Below, piece after piece: positions 1-6,744 of a stretch of 18,925 bases of DNA (position 1 is its first letter; every line of letters begins with the position of its first letter). This stretch comes from Bacteriovoracaceae bacterium UBA4096 (lineage in GTDB: Bacteria; Bdellovibrionota; Bacteriovoracia; Bacteriovoracales; Bacteriovoracaceae), in NCBI GenBank assembly GCA_002381945.1, contig DFXY01000052.1:1-18925 (forward strand), written 5' to 3'. The notes below the pieces were generated by a model that saw only the letters and a program-made list of their open reading frames with translations, made no database searches and was not told where the DNA came from. The position numbers and the translations under genes are program-made.

Positions 1-710
1 TCTCCAGCATCGGCGAGAACTTCCCCCCAAGGATCCACAATCAGAGAATGACCAAAGGTACTCATTTTTTCATTGTGCTGACCCCATTGGGCCGAGGCAA
101 TGACATAACATTGATTTTCAATCGCTCGCGCCCGAAGAAGAGTATGCCAATGGGCCTTGCCGGTTGGCACGGTAAAGGCAGAAGAAATCGAAAGGACGTT
201 AGCTCCCTGATATGAATAGGTCCGGAAAAGTTCTGGAAACCTTAAATCAAAACAAATGGATAGGCCGATCTTAAATTCTTTAAGTGGGAGTATCTTTGGA
301 GTATTTCCGGCCGTATAAACCCTGGTCTCATCAACCACCGTATTACTGGGATGCTTGGATAAATCCACTGTGAAGAGATTCATTTTATCGTAGGTCATTA
401 GCTCTGTGCCATCAGGAGCAAAATTATAAGAACGGTTCATCACTTTGCCATTTACCATGGTTGCAGCTGACCCTCCCAGAATATACAGATCAAAATCAGT
501 GGCGAGGCTTCTAATTGCTTCATAATGCTCATTTTTTCCTTCAACTAAATAAGGAGTTGGTTTGGTACCATCTGAGATTGAATAAAAAACTTCTGGCAAG
601 AATACGGCCTGCACTTTCTGAGCATTCGCTTCTTTGAGAAATTTTTTAATGGTCGCAAGGTTCTGTGATGGATCCAATACGGATTGAAGTTGAATGACTG
701 CTATCTTCAT
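1..710 (-). CDS. Carbon-nitrogen hydrolase (nitrilase superfamily, Nit1/Nit2-like), partial at its C-terminus
   Basis: The gene starts at ATG 710 and runs off the left edge of the window, leaving 236 visible residues. The three catalytic residues of the nitrilase superfamily are in place: Glu40 in FLPE, Lys109 in YDKMNLF and Cys153 in SICFDLRFPE. Spacing and the DLRFPE motif match the Nit1/Nit2 branch (omega-amidase or deaminated-glutathione amidase), which hydrolyses small amides in the cytoplasm. The later DPWGEVLA motif is also typical of the family. GAGG five bases before the ATG is a good ribosome-binding site. It diverges from the membrane protein at 767 across 56 bp. Exact substrate cannot be told from sequence; the superfamily assignment is firm. 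Confidence 0.93.
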   Translation of the reverse strand, partial: MKIAVIQLQSVLDPSQNLATIKKFLKEANAQKVQAVFLPEVFYSISDGTKPTPYLVEGKNEHYEAIRSLATDFDLYILGGSAATMVNGKVMNRSYNFAPDGTELMTYDKMNLFTVDLSKHPSNTVVDETRVYTAGNTPKILPLKEFKIGLSICFDLRFPELFRTYSYQGANVLSISSAFTVPTGKAHWHTLLRARAIENQCYVIASAQWGQHNEKMSTFGHSLIVDPWGEVLADAG

Positions 711-766
711 AAGGCCCTCAATAATAAATTTACCTATCCAGAGACCAGTTATAAGATCAATATGCC

Positions 767-1726
767 ATGCTGAAAACAATTTTCATAAATACTCTAAAAA
801 TCCTGGTGGCCGGTGCTTTAATTTACTGGCTCATTTCATCGGGTAAACTTGATTTTAAACTGCTTATGGGTCTTAAGGATCATCCTTGGGCCGTAGCATC
901 GGCTATCATCTTAAGCATCTTAAACTTTGTTCTTATTTCTTACCGTTGGGAAACGATTCTCCGCGCGCGAAGTCAGGTAAAGATCCCCATTTCCGGGCTA
1001 CTTAAAATCACCTGGATTGGCCAGTTTTTCAGTTCGGTTCTTCCAGGAAGTGTAAGTGGAGATTTGGTAAAAATACTTTACGTGCAGAAGTTTGATGGAA
1101 ATTTTTCAAAGAAATTTGTTTTTGCTTCCATTCTTATCGACCGGGTAATGGGACTCTCAGGACTCATTCTTTTAGTTGGAATTAGCTCGCTGTTATTTAG
1201 TCAGCATATTATGGAAAATGCCCCGGCCATGAGACCTCTTTTAAATATTAACTACATACTGGCAGTCTTAGTCATTTCTTCGTTTTCAGTATTTTTCTTT
1301 TTCCATCATCTTATTAGAGAACTTTTAAAGAGATGTGAAAGCATTGGTCTTCCAAAAGTATTTCAAAAAATTATCTTGCTATGGGATGACCTGGTTTTAA
1401 TTAAGTCACATATGCTTAAGGCTATTGGCGTGTCCCTTATTGTGCAGTTTATGGGGGTCTTGATTTTCTGGTCTTTAATCAGACCTTTTGTCGGAAGTAA
1501 CATGGATTTTGTTCAGGCACTGGCCTTCATCCCTTTAGGATTGATGACCCTTGCCCTACCCGTGGCACCTTCTGGTTTAGGTGTAGGACATGCTATTTTT
1601 CAAAAATTATTTGAGTTTTCAGGAATCGAAAACGGGGCTTCACTGTTTAATTTGTATTTTGTAGTGACTTTAGCCGTTAATATCTGCGGAGTTATTCCTT
1701 ATATTCTAACCAAAGCTAAAAAATAA
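767..1726 (+). CDS. Lysylphosphatidylglycerol synthase TM / UPF0104 family membrane protein
   Basis: This 319-residue protein is almost entirely hydrophobic, with about seven or eight membrane segments beginning at residue 8. It carries the hallmarks of the UPF0104/LPG_synthase_TM (AglD/MprF flippase-like) family: a YRWETILRA motif after the second segment, a GQFFSSVLPGSVSGDLVK segment near residues 85-102 and DRVMGLSG near 124-131. Members are inner-membrane proteins often tied to lipid or polyprenyl-sugar translocation; no soluble synthase domain is present, so a lysyl-transfer role is unlikely. The ribosome-binding site is weak. Its 3' end overlaps the convergent gene at 1716-2336 by 11 bp. 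The family call is good; the substrate is unknown. Confidence 0.85.
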   Translation: MLKTIFINTLKILVAGALIYWLISSGKLDFKLLMGLKDHPWAVASAIILSILNFVLISYRWETILRARSQVKIPISGLLKITWIGQFFSSVLPGSVSGDLVKILYVQKFDGNFSKKFVFASILIDRVMGLSGLILLVGISSLLFSQHIMENAPAMRPLLNINYILAVLVISSFSVFFFFHHLIRELLKRCESIGLPKVFQKIILLWDDLVLIKSHMLKAIGVSLIVQFMGVLIFWSLIRPFVGSNMDFVQALAFIPLGLMTLALPVAPSGLGVGHAIFQKLFEFSGIENGASLFNLYFVVTLAVNICGVIPYILTKAKK

Positions 1727-2336
1727 AAATTTTGGTCGGATCAATATGGGAATAGTGCATGGCCTTAGTCTTAAGCGCTTCAAGCTGAAGCAAGAACCGA
1801 AGTTCCTCTTCAAAGCTGTTTAACTTTCTTACTTTTTTTGACTGCTTTTTCAGAATGGATTTTACAGATTGAGGTAAAGTACAAACGCCTCTTAAAAGGT
1901 AATATTCACCCTTGTACTTAATCACTCTTCCAGTGAAGACATCACCTTCTACCAAACTGATATTGGGATGATCTTTCTTCAAAGTGATTTTTTCATCATG
2001 AAGAATATCTTTCAAAATGATTTGTTTTCTAAAGCTGGTTTTATGAAATTCATAAAGAGAGTGGTTCACATTCAAAAGGGCCTGGGAGAGGTCCTCCTCC
2101 AACTCATGATTGCGGATGTACTCTTCGATGACTTTTGACCCATCTTTTTGGCGGTATTGGAAAATATACCAGTCATTGAACGAATTCATTCTGGATTCAA
2201 ATTCCTCTTTATCTTCATCTAATTTTCCAGTTAACGAAAAATAAGTATCTTTCGCCTCTTTCAAATCAGAGAAGTACTCACCCTGGGTGTATTGGCCTAA
2301 AACTTTGTCTAAATATTCATGAACTACTTCGAGCAT
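1716..2336 (-). CDS. Conserved-looking hypothetical protein, lepA partner
   Basis: I do not recognise this 206-residue protein. It has no signal peptide or membrane segment and is rich in charged residues. The N-terminal half is predicted helical, with a DWYIFQYR aromatic patch near residues 55-62. Residues 128-150 look like a small beta unit (EGDVFTGRVIKYKGEYYLL). A basic stretch (KKQSKKVRK) follows near residue 165. The ATG lies 10 bp after the lepA stop codon, so the two are very likely co-transcribed, which suggests but does not prove a translation-related role. Its stop region overlaps the convergent membrane-protein gene by 11 bp. Codon use and length support a real gene. Confidence 0.75.
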   Translation of the reverse strand: MLEVVHEYLDKVLGQYTQGEYFSDLKEAKDTYFSLTGKLDEDKEEFESRMNSFNDWYIFQYRQKDGSKVIEEYIRNHELEEDLSQALLNVNHSLYEFHKTSFRKQIILKDILHDEKITLKKDHPNISLVEGDVFTGRVIKYKGEYYLLRGVCTLPQSVKSILKKQSKKVRKLNSFEEELRFLLQLEALKTKAMHYSHIDPTKIFIF

Positions 2337-2346
2337 AAAGGGTATT

Positions 2347-4149
2347 CTACTCTTCAGTCTTTAAGACTGCCAAGAAGGCTTCTTGAGGAATTTCTACGTT
2401 CCCGACCATTTTCATACGTTTTTTCCCTTCTTTCTGTTTCTCTAAAAGCTTACGCTTACGGGAAACGTCACCACCATAACATTTGGCCAGAACGTTTTTA
2501 CGAAGGGCCTTAATGGTTTCACGGGCAACAACTTTTGCTCCAATCGCCGCTTGAATTGCGATATCAAACTGCTGACGATCAATCACTTTCATTAAACGGT
2601 GAGTAAGATCCTTACCTTTTTGCTGGGAAGTACTTCGGTGTGTAATGACTGAAAGTGCATCGACCTTGTCCCCATTCAACAGAACATCCAGCTTAACCAT
2701 ATCTGATTCCATGTATTCATGGAGTTCATAATCCATGGAAGCATAACCCTTAGAAAGAGATTTTAACTGATCATAAAAATCAAACATCATTTCTGACAGA
2801 GGAAGGATGTAAATTAATTGGACCCGGTCTTCAGTTATATAATTGATGGCCTGTTGACGACCACGGCGGTCTTCACACAGTTTAATAATCTTTCCAACAA
2901 ATTCATTAGGGAGATGAATAGATAGTTTAACCGTCGGTTCAAGGATCGTATCGATCATTCCTGGATCCGGAAGTTTGGCCGGATTGTCTACAATGACCTT
3001 AGTTCCCGAATTCGTAATGACCTCATAACTACATGAAGGCGCAGTAGAGATTAGGGACAAGTTAAATTCCCGCTCAAGTCGCGTTTGAATAATATCCATG
3101 TGTAAAAGACCCAGGAATCCACAACGGAATCCAAAGCCCAAGGCCTGTGAAACTTCCGGCTCATAAGTGAATGAGGAATCATTCAGGGCCAGTTTTTCAA
3201 GCGCCTCTTTCAAAATCTCATATTCTTCTGAATCAACCGGAAAGATACCGCAGAAAACCATCGGTTTGATTTCTTTATAGCCAGCAAGGGTTGGGGTTTG
3301 CTCTTTTTTATCGGAATGAACAATCGTATCCCCGACTTTCACATCACGAACGGTTTTAATTCCGCAAACAATCATGCCAACTTCTCCCGCTCCCAGTTCA
3401 GGAACTTCCAGATAAAATGGCTGATTGACTGCAAGTTTAAGAACTTCATAATCCATGCCGGAAAATTTGAAGTTAATTTTATCTTTTACTTTAAGGGTTC
3501 CTTCCATGATACGGGCCAGAACCACCACCCCTCTATAGGGATCAAACCAGGAGTCAAAAATGAGGGCCTGGAGAAGATTTGTTGCCACGCCCTTCGGAGG
3601 TGGAATTTTTTTAACAATTTCTTCCAGCAGTACATCAACCCCGATGCCTGATTTTCCGGAAACCAAAGGTGCTTCTGAAGCATCCAGACCAATCACATCT
3701 TCAATTTCTTTTTTTACTTTCTCTGGATCAGCGTGAGGAAGATCAATTTTATTAATTACAGGAATGATTTCCAGATTATTCTCAAGCGCCATATAAACGT
3801 TAGCGAGAGTCTGAGCTTCAATTCCTTGAGAAGCATCAACAATCAACAAGGCCCCTTCACAGGAAGCCAGTGAGCGCGAAACCTCATAGGTAAAATCCAC
3901 GTGTCCTGGAGTATCGATTAGATTAAAGAAATAAATTTTTCCATCCTGGGCCTTATACTGCAAACGTACCGTTTGAGCTTTGATGGTAATTCCGCGCTCT
4001 TTTTCAAGATCCATGTTATCCAAAAGACGATCTGACTTTTCACGATCAGTAATCGATTTGGTCATTTCAATGATTCGATCTGCGAGAGTCGATTTCCCGT
4101 GATCAATGTGAGCAATAATTGAAAAATTTCTAATGAGACTAATGTCCAT
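2347..4149 (-). CDS. lepA: Elongation factor 4 (LepA), ribosome-associated translational GTPase
   Basis: At 600 residues this is the standard LepA length. G1 is AHIDHGKST at residues 13-21, the switch I motif ERGIT is at 51-55, G3 is DTPGH at 79-83 and G4 is NKID at 133-136. The LepA-specific C-terminal domain is present, with AKCYGGDVSRKRKLLEKQK near residue 555 and a basic KEGKKRMK tail. It acts on the ribosome in the cytoplasm; proposed roles are back-translocation or support of initiation and 30S biogenesis. It is first in a likely two-gene operon with the hypothetical protein at 1716-2336. ATG 4149 matches the family N-terminus, although no strong Shine-Dalgarno sequence precedes it. Confidence 0.98.
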   Translation of the reverse strand: MDISLIRNFSIIAHIDHGKSTLADRIIEMTKSITDREKSDRLLDNMDLEKERGITIKAQTVRLQYKAQDGKIYFFNLIDTPGHVDFTYEVSRSLASCEGALLIVDASQGIEAQTLANVYMALENNLEIIPVINKIDLPHADPEKVKKEIEDVIGLDASEAPLVSGKSGIGVDVLLEEIVKKIPPPKGVATNLLQALIFDSWFDPYRGVVVLARIMEGTLKVKDKINFKFSGMDYEVLKLAVNQPFYLEVPELGAGEVGMIVCGIKTVRDVKVGDTIVHSDKKEQTPTLAGYKEIKPMVFCGIFPVDSEEYEILKEALEKLALNDSSFTYEPEVSQALGFGFRCGFLGLLHMDIIQTRLEREFNLSLISTAPSCSYEVITNSGTKVIVDNPAKLPDPGMIDTILEPTVKLSIHLPNEFVGKIIKLCEDRRGRQQAINYITEDRVQLIYILPLSEMMFDFYDQLKSLSKGYASMDYELHEYMESDMVKLDVLLNGDKVDALSVITHRSTSQQKGKDLTHRLMKVIDRQQFDIAIQAAIGAKVVARETIKALRKNVLAKCYGGDVSRKRKLLEKQKEGKKRMKMVGNVEIPQEAFLAVLKTEE

Positions 4150-4300
4150 AAATACTTGTAAACCTTGAATTTGTGAGGCTCAACTATAACCTATTTTAAT
4201 CGAAGCTACACCCAAGATTTTAGGCCGATTCGGAAGAATCAACTCTTTGCGCTAGAAGGACCAAAATGCTTTTCTGGGTATTTAGGCTACCTGGCACCCT

Positions 4301-4411
4301 TTAGACGTCGTAAATTACGTCGAATTTGATAGAATTGAAGGACCCGTTAAGGCCAAAGAGGGATCGTGCGGTGGAAATGTTGATCCCTCTCTCCTTCAGG
4401 GTCCCTTTCAT
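4301..4411 (-). other. Possible 36-residue ORF across the structured element
   Basis: An ATG at 4411 opens a 36-codon frame ending in TAA at 4301. GAGG sits five bases before the ATG, a reasonable ribosome-binding site. A four-codon frame (MRFA) ends in an overlapping ATGA at the same start. The predicted peptide has no recognised motif and is largely encoded by the inverted-repeat arms, so its sequence may simply reflect the repeat. I list it as a possibility only. Confidence 0.18.
4335..4407. repeat. Nested inverted repeats (structured element)
   Basis: The inner stem AGAGGGATC (4357-4365) pairs perfectly with GATCCCTCT (4382-4390) around a 16-nt loop. An outer stem GGACCC (4340-4345) pairs with GGGTCC (4399-4404). 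A competing pairing, TGAAGGA (4336-4342) with TCCTTCA (4392-4398), uses some of the same bases. To the left, 4305-4320 is rich in short palindromes (ACGTC, CGTAA-A-TTACG), and GGCTACCTGGCACCC at 4285-4299 is an imperfect palindrome of the style seen in REP-like extragenic repeats. It could be an RNA element, a REP/BIME-type repeat or a relic. The pairing is seen directly; the role is unknown. Confidence 0.55.
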
Positions 4412-4529
4412 GCAAACCTCATGGGCAAGTTTCAGATTTCTAAATTTATGAATTTTAAAGACGTATGATTTTACGCAGAAAATTTATTTCCTGAGTAAGA
4501 AGGAGAAATTTTCCGTTCAGGGAGAGAAA

Positions 4530-4820
4530 TCAAGGCACGTAGGTACAGACTTTCTTTACGCACCTAACTTTTCCACTACAGTTCATTTTACACATCGGAC
4601 CTCTATCGTTATCGCAGTTTAATAGGTCTTGATATTTATTTAGTTTTTCTTTCGAAACGCCTTCACCACAACTACATGAACATTGTGTTCTAACCGTTGC
4701 ACAATCTAAATCTGTGAGGCAGTTTCGATCTGATGCTGATATTTTAATCTTATTACGCGAGTCGGATGGAATACAAGATGCCAGCACTGAACACAAAACA
4801 ATCAAAAGAACATTATTCAT
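4530..4820 (-). CDS. Small cysteine-rich lipoprotein
   Basis: This 96-residue protein begins with a short hydrophobic signal (residues 3-13) and a lipobox L13-A14-S15-C16, so Cys16 would be lipidated after export. The mature part holds ten more cysteines, at 34, 40, 47, 49, 51, 69, 77, 81, 87 and 92, enough for five disulfides. The N-C-x5-C opening (NCLTDLDC) and the CSCSCGEG cluster recall small disulfide-rich exported domains seen in delta-proteobacteria and relatives, but I cannot name a family. It is probably a periplasmic-facing or surface lipoprotein. The start is AT-rich with no obvious Shine-Dalgarno. It lies 42 bp after the K+ operon on the same strand and may be separately transcribed. 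Confidence 0.72.
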   Translation of the reverse strand: MNNVLLIVLCSVLASCIPSDSRNKIKISASDRNCLTDLDCATVRTQCSCSCGEGVSKEKLNKYQDLLNCDNDRGPMCKMNCSGKVRCVKKVCTYVP

Positions 4821-4862
4821 AAATATACTTTTAATATTTAGTTCTAGAAACTGGCCTTTATA

Positions 4863-6032
4863 TTAAACAAAAACTTCTTTTGAAATAATCATCATGTAGT
4901 AATCCAGATTCGACTCTTTGGCACGGATCGGAATCACGTTGGCGTAACCCTGGTAGGCTTCCTCGGTGTCCTCGAAAATATACTCTCCGGTAACCGGATC
5001 AATCACTTTCTTACGTTTAGGGATCATGATTTCGGCATTTTCAATTTTTGAGCGGCGCTTAATGGCCAATTCGAATGTCTCAACAATCGAGTCAGGCATC
5101 AGAGTGTCTGTTATATTTTTGTTAAGCACGTCTTCGGATTGCATTTCCAGAGTTCCGTACATGGTATTATTCATATAAATTAGCTCGCCCTTGGCATTGG
5201 CGATCATGATATTCTTTTTCACCATGTTGGCCAGGGTATCGAATTTCCGGTGCTCTACTGAAATCCGGTCCGTCCTGAGCTGCTCGAACTTTTTCATGTT
5301 AATGATCATTTTGTTGAGCTCTTTTGCTAGCTCACCAATCTCGTCATCCTGATCATAATAGATAGAAACATCAAAGTTCACATCCTGAAGTTCACGAACG
5401 GCATCCATGATTTTTTTAAAGGGCATGGCAATTTTTCCGGGAACAACCAATGATAAAAGAATGGTTCCCAAGAAAGTAATAATGAGAGTTATCAACATAT
5501 TTCGTCGGGTTTCCCCGATGATGGCCTTAACTTGTTTATCTCTTTGTTCATTCTGAAAATACTGAATATCCTGAAATTCAGAGAAGGCTTCAAGAATTTT
5601 ATCCGTCAGCTCATTGATCGTGGATAGACCCTCCCCGTCTCGATAGAAAAGCGAAGATTTACTCACAATGGTCTTGAGTGAATCAACATATCCCTGCATC
5701 TTGGAAATTATCTTTTTCGCCTCAACTTCGGTATAAAAACTGTCCAGACGCTGAAGTTGGGACTGAAAACCTTCGCACAGGTTCTCCAGACGTTTCAGGT
5801 CTTCGCCGGTAGGTCTACTGGTCAGGATTTTCTTCTGCATTTTAAGAATAGAAACCGCAGATATTCTGACTTCATCAGTGAGGAGTGAAATTTTATTGGA
5901 GTTCACTGTGATAGTTGAAATTTGAGTATTCAGGGAATCTAAAAAGAAAAAAACAGTAAAGCCCATCACTAAAACAACTACGTTTGCGATGATGAAACTT
6001 GTGGCCACACGCCGTTTAAGGGACAGCTGCAT
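4863..6032 (-). CDS. HAMP-PAS membrane sensor without output domain, third gene of the Ktr operon
   Basis: The 389-residue protein has a membrane segment at about 12-31, a helical periplasmic sensor region at 32-177 and a second membrane segment at 178-197. A HAMP domain follows (about 198-250, with a P-F-K-K-I start and DDEIGELAKELN near 229-240), then a linker and a PAS-like domain at about 265-386 (NIMIANAKGELIYMNN). It ends there: no histidine kinase, GGDEF, methyl-accepting or other output module is seen. GGAG six bases before ATG 6032 and a 12-bp gap after the ktrA stop place it in the same operon as the K+ transporter. It may sense an envelope or osmotic signal and act by contact with another protein; that is inference. 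Confidence 0.82.
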   Translation of the reverse strand: MQLSLKRRVATSFIIANVVVLVMGFTVFFFLDSLNTQISTITVNSNKISLLTDEVRISAVSILKMQKKILTSRPTGEDLKRLENLCEGFQSQLQRLDSFYTEVEAKKIISKMQGYVDSLKTIVSKSSLFYRDGEGLSTINELTDKILEAFSEFQDIQYFQNEQRDKQVKAIIGETRRNMLITLIITFLGTILLSLVVPGKIAMPFKKIMDAVRELQDVNFDVSIYYDQDDEIGELAKELNKMIINMKKFEQLRTDRISVEHRKFDTLANMVKKNIMIANAKGELIYMNNTMYGTLEMQSEDVLNKNITDTLMPDSIVETFELAIKRRSKIENAEIMIPKRKKVIDPVTGEYIFEDTEEAYQGYANVIPIRAKESNLDYYMMIISKEVFV

Positions 6033-6044
6033 ATTTACTCCGTA

Positions 6045-6740
6045 TTAAACTTCTTCTAAGTCCTGGAACAATCGGTCCAGGTTTTTTTCACTACCTACCA
6101 GAACCACAATATCATCGGCTTCAATCACATCCATAGGGAGTGGAGAATCATTGATGACAACCCGGTAAGCGGCTTTGCCTTCTTCAGAGATATAGGGAAC
6201 TCTTTTTTGAAGAGCAACAATGTTTAAGGAATAGTTCTGACGAATCTGCGATTCAACCAGGGTTTTACCTTCAAAAGATTTACCCAGTTTTAGTTCTACG
6301 ATTGAGTATCCGGCAGCGAAATTGTAGCGCTGAAGAACGTGAGGAGCGGCAATTTTACTCGCTACAATCTCTCCCATCTCTTCTTCTACTTTGATAATTT
6401 CGGAAGCTCCAATTTCTCGTAAGACGTGTTCATGCAATTGAGTCGTAGCACGAGCGACAATCCTGCCCACTCCCAACTTACGGAGCATCGCTACTGACAT
6501 GATACTCATTTCAATGTTGTCACCGATAGCGACAATTGCAGTATCGACATCGGAAATACTGACTGCACGAAGAGATCTTTCCTGAGTCACATCAATACAA
6601 ACAGCGTGAGAAACTTTATCTTTTATCCGGTCTACCAGTTCAGGATTTGAATCAATGGCCAGAACTTCTGCCCCTTTTTCAAACAACCTGACAGCTGTTT
6701 TTGCTCCGAATGTTCCTAAACCTATTACTGCTACAATCAT
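6045..6740 (-). CDS. ktrA: K+ uptake regulatory subunit KtrA/TrkA (RCK protein)
   Basis: This 231-residue protein has a single RCK unit: an N-terminal Rossmann fold with GLGTFG at residues 7-12 and Asp30 closing the second strand, followed by an RCK_C domain from about 140. One RCK unit of about 220 residues is the KtrA arrangement; E. coli TrkA has two. KtrA forms a cytoplasmic ring that binds ATP/ADP or NAD(H) and gates the KtrB channel. It starts 4 bp after ktrB, and the AGGA ribosome-binding site lies in the last ktrB codons, implying translational coupling. Assignment is firm; the nucleotide ligand is not readable from sequence. Confidence 0.93.
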   Translation of the reverse strand: MIVAVIGLGTFGAKTAVRLFEKGAEVLAIDSNPELVDRIKDKVSHAVCIDVTQERSLRAVSISDVDTAIVAIGDNIEMSIMSVAMLRKLGVGRIVARATTQLHEHVLREIGASEIIKVEEEMGEIVASKIAAPHVLQRYNFAAGYSIVELKLGKSFEGKTLVESQIRQNYSLNIVALQKRVPYISEEGKAAYRVVINDSPLPMDVIEADDIVVLVGSEKNLDRLFQDLEEV

Positions 6741-6744
6741 ATAA

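Larger units (their letters stand above)
4150..4529. other. 380-bp intergenic gap with inverted repeats
   Basis: No family gene is visible here. It lies between the lepA start and the stop of the cysteine-rich lipoprotein gene, so the lepA promoter must be inside or near its left end; I found no clean -35/-10 pair. The middle holds a set of nested inverted repeats (described separately). A weaker AT-rich hairpin at 4478-4513 (GAAAATTT pairing with AAATTTTC, TCCT with AGGA) lies about 17 bp past the lipoprotein stop codon, but no T-run follows on either strand, so it is a poor terminator. GAAGGACC occurs twice in direct orientation, at 4255-4262 and 4337-4344. Confidence 0.7.

Noticed and set aside
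1709..1736. ACCAAA...TTTGGT inverted repeat at a convergent junction
   Set aside because: Six-bp arms with an AT-rich 16-nt loop and no T-tract after it on the plus strand; weak.
3298..3651. 117-codon open frame on the plus strand
   Set aside because: It lies wholly within lepA on the other strand, has unusual composition and no ribosome-binding site; a shadow frame.
4478..4513. AT-rich hairpin downstream of the cysteine-rich lipoprotein gene as an intrinsic terminator
   Set aside because: The stem is interrupted and no T-run follows on the minus strand.
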